Source of the DNA: Mantis religiosa
Lineage: Eukaryota > Arthropoda > Insecta > Mantodea > Mantidae
Length of the DNA: 64,000 nucleotides
Direction of reading: 5' to 3'
NCBI GenBank assembly: GCA_030765055.1
Contig: CM060947.1
Span: 98,058,436 to 98,122,435, forward strand
Within the stretch, counting starts at the first letter, position 1. Each line of letters begins with the position of its first letter. Positions 53,745-64,000 of the stretch are shown here, one piece after another. Made by a program: the position numbers and the translations under genes. Below the pieces are notes generated by a model that searched no databases, had not been told where the DNA came from, and saw only the letters and a list, made by a program, of their open reading frames with translations.

Positions 53745-54120
53745 GTGTTTTAACGAGATCTCCATATCTCTTACGATTTCCGAGTTATGTAAAATCATCC
53801 AGTGTGTAGAGGACTTTGAGGACATTCCCAGAAAATTCAAGATACGCATGTCATTTGTCATATAAAATATCCTTAAGTATCATGATAATTTAAATAAAGT
53901 CATTAAAGCCATTGTTGAGAAGATCAACATTTCCGAAAATTAAATTTTCAAATGTAAAGAGGATTTTCACAGACACGGACATGGTCTTTAAAAAAAAAAA
54001 AAATTGCAGTTTTTTAATTCAGCAGACCTCCAAGCTTGTATTTCTACTGAAATCTCGGAATCCACTTTTTGGATGAAGTGTAATACTTTCAATACTTATT
54101 GTAAAATGTAGAGAAAGTAA
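53745..54120 (+). repeat. Dispersed repeat shared with 61555-61935
   Basis: GTGTTTTAACGAG, CAGAAAATTCAAGATA...CATTTGTCAT, AAAGCCATT and a final CTTTTTGGATGAAGTGTAATAC run correspond in order to 61555-61935. Identity is moderate. Class unknown. Confidence 0.5.
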
Positions 54121-55985
54121 AGATAGCTGTGAGTGGATACGTACAAATAAAATTTTCTTAAACATTTGCCAGTCTAAAAAGTTGATCTTGAATATTAGGC
54201 CTAGAGTTACTTGATTATAATTATTGTCTAATAGTCCGTGATGTCTTCATGTAATGGTAATTCCGGAAGCTAGAGAGTATATATATGGATGTCACTCTTA
54301 ATCCTTTTATTTTTTAGTTTTAATATTTGTTTTACATATTATTGAAAATAAAATTGATAAAATTAAAGCTCCCGCAAAAACAGTAAAAGATGATGATGTT
54401 TATCAATAATTAAATTTTGTAAAATTGTTTAAGTAGAAAACTTTCTAAGACTTCCTTTGTTTAAACTGCTATTATAGACATTACGGACTACACACATTAG
54501 TAGTACCTTCGGAACTACCTCTCGTTGGAGCAAATCGAGGTTCGATCACGACATTGCCCTGCATTTAACTGGAATTGTCCCGTTGTGTTCTGCAACTGTT
54601 TTAAAGCTTACTTGATGCACGGAGCAGTGTACCACCCTAATGCTTTAGCTCATCCCTAACATTATTCACAATCGAAGCAATGTAGTCAGTTTCAGTAACA
54701 TCATCATCTCAGGAATCCGTTAGTTTTCTTTTTATTTCTTATTTTATCAATTATTGACGTAATGACTTCTGGTAATATATTTGATCCTTTATCGCTTAAT
54801 TGTAATTCATCTCTTGCAATATATTATTCAGTCTTTTAACTATGTATATTTACGAATATTGCCTTTAATATCAACCCGCCCGTCTTATGCTGGCATTAAC
54901 CTTATAATTCTTATGAACTTAATGCTTTTTACAACACTCTGTATCCAGTATTGCTCTTGGAAACCTTGATTTTGTCATTCTTATTAGACTGCATGTTTCT
55001 CTCATAATTTCATCTGGATTAACTGAATGTTTTAGATTATTTTTATTTACATATGTTTAACATAACGATTTTGGTGCTTTTTTCATAATTTTCACTAAGA
55101 AATAAACACTTCTTTTAATCATCTGCTGTACAATGCCTGTAACGTTAGAAAACAGAGATTAATTTAATGTTAGATTTGAGCAAGGGAAAAAAGACGAATG
55201 TGACATTGCGCTAACATTCACACCTATTGATAAGTAGCTTATCTGTCATTTCTCAATATAGAATATTAATCTTTGTGTGAGTTTCATTGGTACTAGGTAC
55301 TTATTCGCATGCGTTGTCAATGATAGATGTATCAGGAACTAACTGGCAGGGATTTCTCCTATCCCTTGTCGCACCACATCCAAAAAAGGTTCGGAGTCAT
55401 TGTGGAGAATGGAGTAATTTCGTGCCAGCCTTGAAATGGCACGGATCCATGGAATAATAACATATTATAGGCCGCGTAATGATTCCTGAGCACTGAAATA
55501 TTTAAATGAATGCTTTGATGCGAGTCTCTTACCTGTTTTCCCTCACCTGCAATGGCAGTGATATCTCATTGCGCTGACTTCACCATCTCAAATATCACTG
55601 GATTGTTTCATTCGTCGTTGTCTCCAACAAATTAAATATGTACTATAGATTGAGAAATGTTTTTCGCTTAAACACAATTTAACACAACAGTTAAACAGTT
55701 TTGCCTTTAATCACATTTTAATTCTTCTACGCCTGCCATATCTTAGTCTTTTGAGTCATTATCACTGTCATCCTAGGCCCATTGTCTTCAGTTATAATTC
55801 TTTGAATTTTTTATTCCGTTAGTACATATTTTTCCTAGTACTCCTGTTTTTATTTTATCCACATGATGACATGCCTTTTCCCATTCCATTTGTCCAATTT
55901 GCTCAAATCATTGGTGTCACAACATTTCGTTTTTCATTTTAAAGTTTACATTCTGCAAACAACCCATTGTTGGCATCTGTTCATA
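54121..55985. other. Unassigned sequence
   Basis: Nothing I can support on either strand. Confidence 0.3.
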
Positions 55986-55989
55986 TTAA

Positions 55990-56350
55990 TTCTATAGAAT
56001 TCAGATCCGGATGTTGTGGAGGAATCCTTAAGGGTGCGTGGTTCTATTCGGACAATATTTGGACGGTCAAAAAGTTCTTCTGAATCTGCTTATTGGCTAG
56101 AATTAAATCTTACAATTTTATTTCGTGCTATTTTCGTCAAACGGGATAGATTTTGTAATCAAGAAACCATATATCTTTTTAAAGAACTTGAGGTTGGATG
56201 CTTATCTGCTTGTACATTATGGTAATAGGCATTATCTACTGCTAGCACCGAGTTAAGGAGTAAATTTGGAATTAAAATTGTGCGTAACCATTTAACATAA
56301 TTTTCAGTTTTAATTGCTTTATGAACACTTGATACACGTATGACTGTCAC
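55990..56350 (-). pseudogene. IS630/Tc1-type transposase relic
   Basis: Minus-strand frame 56159-56350: VKWLRTILIPNLLLNSVLAV, DNAYYHNVQADKHPTSSSLK. The 'PNL..NSVLV.DNA.YHNVQ.DK.PTSN' block is the region around the second catalytic Asp of IS630-related eukaryotic transposases, and the Asp (DNA) is kept. Downstream (55990-56150) are short broken matches. No ends or other domains were found. Confidence 0.7.
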
Positions 56351-59300
56351 AGTACTTTACAGTCAACTGTACTCGGGAGGAGCGGGTAGTGTCGGACGCT
56401 TCACACGGCATATTGCATCAAGTAACAGGAGTGATAAGTTTGCTGAGAATAAGTGTTGAAAGGAGACAGAAGAGAAAGAAGGTTAGACCGGGGCTGGCTC
56501 TCTTTTTTATGGGTGAAGGTCAATGTTCTAGAACCTTTTCATGACTTATTGTGTTCAAACTGAGAACTTGTAGTGACTTCTTTCAGTTCTGTGGGTTTCT
56601 GTTAATTTCACTACGTTAGACACGGCCGCATTAGTAATATAGAAATAATTTGAAATTGTATTCGGTGCCACGGCACGCAGGCACTACCTCCGGAGTCGCC
56701 TCTACATATATTTAAAGCACTTCAACTAATTCTTGTCTCCATTGCATGTGATTTTAACGAACTTTTAAAGTGCATGCCACCCGGCCTGTTCACCTAATGC
56801 TGCTGCGTGGTAGATCGGGAATCTTCAGTGAATGATCGTGCCTGTATATTGGAAATATGAAAATCATTATCTGATGAAATCGTACCTCTCCTCCGTGAAG
56901 CTGTATATATGATGCAGTTCCTTCGTCTCAAGAGGAATATTGGAAGGATTTTTTTTTTTTTTTTTTTTTATTTTAACGTCCTCCAATGAAAATCATAATA
57001 CCTTTATAAAAAGCAGCGGAAACCATATAGGTTCACCGAAAGGAGAGGCCACACATTCTTATTGGCTGAGAAAATCTATAATTATCGTACTAGTACATTG
57101 TAATGGGATTTGCCTAACATACTGTATATAACCAATGCCAGCTTTATAATGTGTGCTATTATGTGTTTGAAATGGGAAGAGTTCTCGCCTGTAGCCAATC
57201 ATATGCGTTAGAGCCTTCACCGTTGCCACCTCGTCATCCCCACCCGTTTTATACTTCCCTCTCTCTCGCACACTTGCGAGTGTTCGTGGCGCTAACGCAA
57301 ACTGAATTTTCCAAAGTTTTATAATAATGCAGTTGTTGAAATCACAATTACAATATGAATATTCGTATATTACGCAAATGTTTTAAATATTTAATTTAAA
57401 GTTAGTTATAGTTTATGAATTACTTATTTTTCTAATCTAACGAAAATACCAGCGGTGCATCCGTATAGCTGTGAATGTTACGTTAAGAGAAAATTCGTCA
57501 TTGCCATTGTCTTCAACGTCTGAGTACAATTTATGATAGGTTCCAAAATCTCGTTACGTCCTATTTCTTTACAAAACTCGTCTTCTTGTAGTTTATCTGA
57601 TGTCTCACGCAGTTTTCCCGATCTTGTCGTGTTCTTTGTCAATTTCTTCGTGAATAAGCCATTCAATGTCAGTCAGTTTAAAAATATTATTTCTGTTTGC
57701 AACATAATTTGAGCCCACATTAATTTCTATTGTATTGTTCTAGCAATAGTAACGGGGGCGGGGGTGGAAAGCGTCTCAATGATCCAGCTGGTACACTTTT
57801 TCATGGAAGAGTAACTGAATAATGCTGCTTTGAACTCTCTTGAGTAAATAGAGATTACGAACTATTCATAAACAAAGATATGTGACCAGACACGTTCTGC
57901 CAGACTAGCAAGAAGTGTATCGTTTCCTCTCATCGAATTTAACAAACACCTTGGCTTATTCAAACTACATATTTCTTTTACCGCGTCATGTCAAATGTTA
58001 CGTTTCAGTTCTGAGTAATTTCAAATATACGTTCACGCATACATGTCAACCAATTATGATATTCATTACAGTGGTTACGTCACAATGCGTTGTTACAATA
58101 TAATGATATCTACTTTATTTATTTTTATTAGGAAAACTATTTGAGCTAAAGATATGGGGGTTTTACGGTTATGTTAAATACATTACTCTCTTCTTCCTCG
58201 TGGGTCAGTTTTTGAAAAATATGAATTTTTGTCTTAGCGCGAATAGTATTTATTAGAGATTGATTAGTTTGCCGCTCTTCACGCACCACTTAGGAGGAAT
58301 GCAGGACGACAACACCGCAGGACTCCGCTTGGTTGCTCACGTAGTAGCGCTCAAGGACAAACACCTTCCCATTTGAAATACGTAATAGTTCTACAGTTCC
58401 ATTGGCATAATAATGTTTTAATGTGCAGTACTATACTACATATTTTTTGCAGTAAAAGAGGCGGCTTACATTTTTTTTTTAAATCCCTGTTTTGACTATG
58501 GTTCCGCCTCCCAGGCAGTTTACAGTGTGAAGGGGATGTATATTGCGAAACGAATACATTTTATTGACTTACGTGAAATAGAAATAACAAGACTCCTTTT
58601 CTGTTAAATTTATTCCGGTGAGCATATGTTCTTCCAGGTTTGAACTTCAGCATTTCTGCTCTTATAATTTTCGATGTCAGGATTATAAAGAACCTGATAT
58701 TGCTCAACTTCTGTTTATCACTAATGCGTTATCAAGTTTTATGTTATCAGAAGCATAGACTGAAAAACAATGAAATAAAGCTGCAATATGTAGCAGGTAA
58801 TCAAGATGATCGCAGAGAACTTACAGCTGTACTTTTACAGTGAAATGCCGTCTATGTAGCCTCAACCAGTTAATGCCGTGCTTCTCATTTTTAGGCATTG
58901 CAGCACTATAAACAAAAGAGGGGAATCACTGTCCCTGGAGTCCCAATCATCTAAACGTATTGTTGAGCAGTACCATGCTTTCTCAATAATAACAGCCGGC
59001 TGGAAACAAACTTATTTGAACTAATAGATCTAAGGATGCTAAATGAGGTGATCCTTAAGGTGACAAGTTTGAGCTCATCACTTGATGTACTCTTAAATCA
59101 AATAAAGACAATAATTGCTGCTAACTCAAGTTTTATAAGATACACTTTAAAGAAGCTTGTTATGAGACGCAGAGTATGGAACGCAAATTAATATCGTGTT
59201 TATTACTTCCGGAGCAATATCGCAGCGGTCGCGCTTTTAATATCCTTGATGATACCGGATTCTCAGTGGCGGTCTCTCTCCCCACCTCCTCTGGTTTTAT

Positions 59301-60149
59301 TGCTTACAGCATCAAAATGGCACGTGAAGTTTCCAAAACTAAGGTTCTTACTCATAAGTTTTTACTGTTATTTATTACTTTATATGCCACCCGCCTATAG
59401 TCGACAAGAGAAAGTAGTGATTCCACCCAAACATTCGACATGGCATTTTCCCGGGAAATGCATGTTTTGGGATCCCCTGGACGCAAAATTATCTTTAAGA
59501 AAAGAACAGCGTGATCAAGTGTGTCTGAACAGCATAGCTCAAAAGCAAAACTTTCCTGTTATTTAAAATATAAATGTATGGCATATAGCATAAATTGTAA
59601 AATATTCACATTTTCTTAGTAAGTTACATAAAAATATTTTTGGTATTTAAGTGTAACCTGATGTTTATTTTCAACATCTTCCTAATATACAACCTGAAGG
59701 ACATTCGCTTCACTACTAGTGTGACAGTTCAATTTGTCACTTTGGCTTGCTTTGTGACTTAGTTCAGTCTTCACCGTCACTTTCCCTTGTTATGCGTGTT
59801 TCTTTTGTTGTTTCTGCTTCACTCGCTGAAATAATGAACACTGGACTACACCAATCACACGCCGAGCCACACTTGTACGTTATAACTTTGAGAACAGCAC
59901 TGTCACACCCACAATACGAACTCTCTTACTCACTGACTGGTTTCCTTGTAAGAATACTGGCTTAATGTAATGTCAGCAAGATTAAAAAGTTCGCCGGTAA
60001 TGGGAGAAGAGAGCACCCAAAATTATCTGCTTTCGTCCCGAACGTACTCCGTCACTTACTTCGGGGAGAACACTCCGCCTTTTCTCCCTCCACAACTAAT
60101 CCCTAGCAAGGATTGAAGGACACTTAATCCGCTGGACAAAATTGGATCC
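56351..60149. other. Long stretch without a recognised gene
   Basis: Includes a poly-T run with TTTAACGTCCTCCAATG (56948-56990) that resembles the 3' end of SINE family 1. A minus-strand TATAAAA lies in CpG-richer sequence at about 57240-57255. Open frames at 58640-58843 and 59176-59566 have no recognised homology. Confidence 0.3.
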
Positions 60150-60480
60150 TCTTCAGAGCTGCTTGTCCCGAGCAACATCGCGATTTTCAAGATGAATCAC
60201 GATCAGCTCCCTTAGGGGTTGATACTGAATGCCGTTGATACAACTAATTGCCTTATATGTGCTGTTCAAAGAACGTACAATTTTTACAGTTTCCCTGTAG
60301 TGCTGGTGGGAGGATAGTGCACCTTCCTTACATTCGGCACTGTTCGCCAGACGGTCATAGCGTGCCTTCATCCAATCACTTGCCAGCTTCAGGTGCTGAC
60401 GAAAAGGTGAGAGATGACTTTTAACCTGTTCGTTAGTGCCCCGACTGAAGCCTTTTAACTTGTCCGTTAGCGCCCTGACA
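60150..60480 (-). pseudogene. pol: Gypsy integrase C-terminal relic
   Basis: Minus-strand frame 60153-60371: MKARYDRLANSAECKEG, VKIVRSLNSTYKAISCINGI, QYQPLRELIVIHLENRDVAR and DKQL-stop. It aligns with the end of Gypsy A integrase (KTRYDRQANSQ...YRVVKRINDVVYRIQ...VVHLDRLA..DDQL) and HLKLASDWMK lies upstream. It is a remnant of a third, diverged Gypsy element; LTRs are not recognised. Confidence 0.75.
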
Positions 60481-61554
60481 TAATCCGAGGTGTGTCAGAA
60501 ACAGGTCACATAGTACCACATCTCCCATCCTAACATCACGTTGGCCGTGTCATGCCAGTGGACTTGTGTTGATGCTCGGTAGGGCGGGAAGACTGCATAC
60601 CACTTTCTTCTGGTGCTCGGCGATTCCATTCACTGGATGGAGGGGTTAGTTGCGGTTCTTGTACATACCACCTACTGAAAAGGCCTGAATATTGAAACAA
60701 GAAATGAAATGGAAATAGTTTAGTCATTAAAATTAGGTGATGTACTTACGAATATTTTTATATCAGTGTACCTATGTACGAATCTACTGTACCGCAAGGA
60801 CTCATAAGGAGGAAGTCAGCAGTGCAAAATCCCGCTACAACTGTCCTATTCAAAACTGAAGGTTTTTTTCCCAGGTTCCTCAATCCTCCTAACTAGCAGG
60901 TATCATCAGTATCCACCGTCTGTGATGCTCTACCCGGGCGTTAAACACTATTTTCAGTCTGAGTGAAATTGTCCTTTTGTAAACAGTTGTGACTTTAGCT
61001 GACTTTCAATAAGTAATAACAACGGATTAATTACATTACAGTTTTTTTTTTTTTAATTCTGAGCAGGCACGTATTCAGAAGTCAATTTCCGGGGGGGGGG
61101 GGGTCCAAAAATCTACGTTGAATTATTTGCTTTTAATAATTAATCAGGGATGTATTTTTATCATGTTAGTAAAACTAAAAACAGATGTAATATATTACAT
61201 TCACATTACTTTCTCCACCTAATCTTCTACAAATTGTTCTCAGAAAAGCTTGTTTTTGTCTTGTTTCTTTGCATAAAGTCTATTGAAAGACCTTTAATTG
61301 TACACTTTTGTTCTTATACCTGGGATAAAGTGATATAAGCAGCAATCAGATATTTAAAAACGAACCACTAATTGATGCATTTGAGGTATTAGTTCTCCTT
61401 GAATGAAAAAGGGAGTAGGATCTTAGAAGTTAAAAATTACATACCTTTAAGTAAGTATCTGAGAATTTTAATCAGTAACAAATAATATATCGGAATTAGT
61501 TAACTTTGCAATACATTATTATAATTGACATTATTTGTGTATTTTAACGAGTTA

Positions 61555-61935
61555 CTTGTGCAGTAACTTTTCGTTTATCTGTTAGGTTTAGAATAGTTAT
61601 ACAGACTTCACTTCCAGTAAAGCAAACTTCAGGGTTTATCCTCAGAAAATTCACAATAGGCATTCTATTTGTTATGCAGCTATCTTAAATATGTAGTGTT
61701 TAAATTCAAATTATTGAAGCCATTTTCGGACGATTTTATTGAAAGTCTTCGTTTCGCATCCTTGAAAGATAACAAAATTAAATCCTACATTTTATATTCC
61801 TCCAATATTTGGGTTCTGGAGCGCGCGCAGACATTTATTTTTAAGTTTTTTTCCCCCTGTTCTAGTGTCCTCAAAACTTGCATTCCTGATGACATCTCAA
61901 TATTAACTTTTTAAATGGAATGTAACACGTTTGTG
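61555..61935 (+). repeat. Dispersed repeat shared with 53745-54120
   Basis: Shares ATTTTAACGAG, CTCAGAAAATTCACAATAGGC, TTGAAGCCATTTTCGG and ACTTTTTAAATGGAATGTAACAC in order with the first copy. It lies inside the hAT-like element. Confidence 0.5.
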
Positions 61936-62099
61936 CTTACTAAGCACGTGGTAGAGGCAATAAACATTGATCCCGTACTCCCGTACACTGACACGAGTCT
62001 CTCTGGTTCTCACAATTTCGCAACTCATATAAAGCACGATTGCTCCATTGCGTATCGTCATCAGGCAAACTCTTTGGTTATAAATGATTTCAACTGGAG

Positions 62100-62535
62100 C
62101 CCTCCTCCATAGTTTGGTGGTAGCATGTCTGACTCCCAGTGAAGATATCTTGGCCAACCTTGCCGCGTAAGGGGAAGGAGGTTTACCTCCACCCACTGTC
62201 TGCGAATATAAAACGCAACGTTCCATTATGTAGAGTGAGCGAGAAAAAGGGAAATGCTTTCATGAGGAGGTGGGGTGAAGTGAAAAAAATCCACCTTTGC
62301 TCATATGAGCGCAAGTTGGGCACCGCAGAAGCGATTTCCAATCGAGATCAAGATAGTTTTCTCAATAGGACCTTTTACAGGGTATTCCCTTATCTTAATA
62401 AGACGATTGTCGGGTAAATCTTATGTTCTAGTCGCGCTAGACTGATGTGATGGTATCACCCGTTTCATTTACTGTCCAATATGATCATCCAGTTAAAGGA
62501 CGTTAAAGTATTAAAATAAATAAATAAAATACTAG
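62100..62535 (+). repeat. Possible SINE, family-1-related
   Basis: The head TAGTTTGGTGGTAGCATGTCTGAC resembles the family-1 A-box region, and the tail CATCCAGTTAAAGGACGTTAAAG...(AAAT)n resembles its 3' end. The middle is not alignable by eye. Confidence 0.4.
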
Positions 62536-63159
62536 GTTTCTTATGAAATTATGCAACGAGCAATTTTGAGGCTGTTAAATGTGCATAACAATTGTTATAT
62601 AGGATGAGATGTTTCGATAATAGCTGATACGAGGGAAGTAGAAATTGCGGGAGTTGCGTATTTTATGAGCTCCACGTCCTCTTTTAATCTGATGTTTTTA
62701 TCTATGATAACCTGGTTTCTTAGTTAAATAATCGTGGAAATTAAAGAGGTGTTTATCGCCTTTTCCCCAAAAATTCAAAATTGTCGTGTCTCAAACATGC
62801 AGCATTTTAATCGGAATCAATAGACATGTTTCTGAGAACAGAAAATTGACGAAAGTTCTTCCATCCAAAAGAAGATATTCACTCATTTTAGTCAATGATC
62901 CTTGTTTCAGTTTAAATAACTCAGTTCTGAAGACAGTCCTGAGGGCAAGCAAGAGGTGCACAGTTGGGAACAAAAGAAAGAGTCACAGTTTCAAATTTAT
63001 TTGATCATTTAGTCATTTGTTGCTAATATTTTTCTCAGAAATGTTTATTTCTTGTGAAACTATTTATTATTATTATTTTTAATAAAATTACTTATTAAGA
63101 TTTTAGTTAATTGATGGAAATTAATCCTTTCTTCACACTAGCCGTACATAGGCTGAGGT

Positions 63160-63625
63160 TTATCATAGATAGAGTCAACATGAAAAATTCAATGCCACGG
63201 CCGGGATTTGAACCACGGATCTCCTGATTTCCGTCCAGTCGCTCTTACCCATTGAGCTACTATGGCCAACTTGCTGTCATGACATTCAATTCTTCATTTG
63301 ACTCGTATATTTCCCCGGTAAACCACTAGGGGCTCTCGCATTCCAGATACACCGTTTGTGGCGACTTACAATTGTAAGTACTTGCATTGTAAGTACTACT
63401 GTGATGAAGCCTCGCTTCATCAGGCTTCATCACAGTAATACTTACAATGCAAGTACTTACAATGGTAAGTCGCCACAAACGGTGTATCTCGGATGCGAGA
63501 GCCTCTAGTGTTTTACCGGGGAAATATACGAGTCAAATGGAGTAACAGCGAGTGGATGAAAACCAGGAGTTCCGTGGTTCAAATCCCGGCCGTGGCATTG
63601 AATTTTTCATGTTGACTCTACTTAT
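63160..63625. repeat. SINE family 2 palindrome
   Basis: Left arm about 63175-63412, right arm about 63422-63625, spacer of about 9 bp (CGCTTCATC). Both outer ends read TAGAGTCAACATGAAAAATTC or its complement. The left arm has the full tRNA-like module (complement of GTAGCTCAATGGGTAAGAGC and GGTTCAAATCCCGG). The right arm lacks about 55 bp around the A box. Confidence 0.85.
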
Positions 63626-63831
63626 TAAGAGCTTTCATTGCACTAGGCGGCCTTGTTTTGTTCAGTGAATAGAGACGTTAAGAAGAGAAACTTAAATAAA
63701 CTTTTTCAATTCATTTTAAACTTAGTTTTATTTCAACTATTTATTTATTAAATGTTCGGAATGACAATTCATTTGGGGGGGGTCCGGACCCCCTGGACCC
63801 CCCCCCCCTTAAATACGTCCCTGATTCTGAG

Positions 63832-64000
63832 GTATTTTGTGTTATTATTTTGTACATTTCACTGGTTTGGCAATCTATTTCTAATATAACATATTTACGA
63901 AACGTTTTTCAATATTAGCTGATCTATTTTAATAACAACAAATTATCTAGCATTACAAACATTTCTGAAGATCTGAAAATTGTCATTACGAACTGTTCAT
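63832..64000. other. Right flank, no feature seen
   Basis: AT-rich sequence after the hAT-like element with no supported feature. Confidence 0.3.

Larger units (their letters stand above)
61064..63823. mobile_element. Non-autonomous hAT-like element with poly-G ends
   Basis: Perfect 8-bp target duplication ATTCTGAG (61056-61063 and 63824-63831). Terminal inverted repeats: CAGGCACGTATT...G12-TCC at the left and, read inward from the right, CAGGGACGTATTTAAGG...G-TCC. CAGGG-type ends plus an 8-bp duplication fit the hAT superfamily. No transposase is recognised in the 2760 bp. The interior carries a SINE-1-like unit, the 61555-61935 repeat and a SINE-2 palindrome. Confidence 0.8.

Overview
This window is eukaryotic nuclear DNA, most likely from an arthropod and probably an insect. 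It is AT-rich, has no operons, and carries microsatellites, tRNA-derived SINEs, mariner, hAT and Gypsy elements, and an unusually large set of Penelope-like elements (PLEs). The only host coding sequence I can support is a terminal exon of the general transcription factor TFIIE alpha subunit (10040-10263, + strand) with a polyadenylation signal just after it. I cannot name the species.

Layout. 1-10 kb: a SINE, PLE fragments with a Tc1-like relic, a complete hAT element with its 8-bp target duplication (3844-6521), and a mariner (7547-9952) into which a PLE has jumped (7974-9075). 10.0-10.3 kb: TFIIE alpha exon. 10.9-21.6 kb: one nested block. A PLE (called PLE-N here, 10881-21643, 13-bp target duplication) was hit by a second PLE (PLE-C, 12160-13665, 12-bp duplication) and by a full-length Gypsy element (14827-20425, 4-bp duplication, LTRs identical by eye). 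21.7-26.9 kb: Tigger and mariner scraps, then an internally deleted Gypsy relative (22932-25778) beside a non-LTR ORF1 relic. 27.5-34 kb: a DUF7869-type relic with a SINE inside, a PLE end and two mariner relics, then a CT microsatellite and a 1000-N assembly gap. 35.5-48.9 kb: more SINEs, non-LTR tails and four further PLE loci. 49-64 kb: lower repeat density, with a second hAT transposase relic, an IS630/Tc1-type relic, a Gypsy integrase tail and a 2.76-kb hAT-like element with poly-G ends (61064-63823).

The most interesting system is the PLE set. At least five distinct GIY-YIG PLE families carry a 40-41-nt hammerhead-ribozyme-like motif just downstream of the endonuclease reading frame. 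All share the same layout: a CUGARGA-type core followed by an extra U, a 5-6 bp stem II, GAA, and a minimal stem III of 2 bp with a 2-nt loop. Several copies are inverted, tail-out composites with a ribozyme motif facing outward at each end and 12-13 bp target duplications. Apart from the TFIIE exon, nearly everything recognisable is mobile-element derived and mostly broken. The 14.8-20.4 kb Gypsy is the youngest-looking element.
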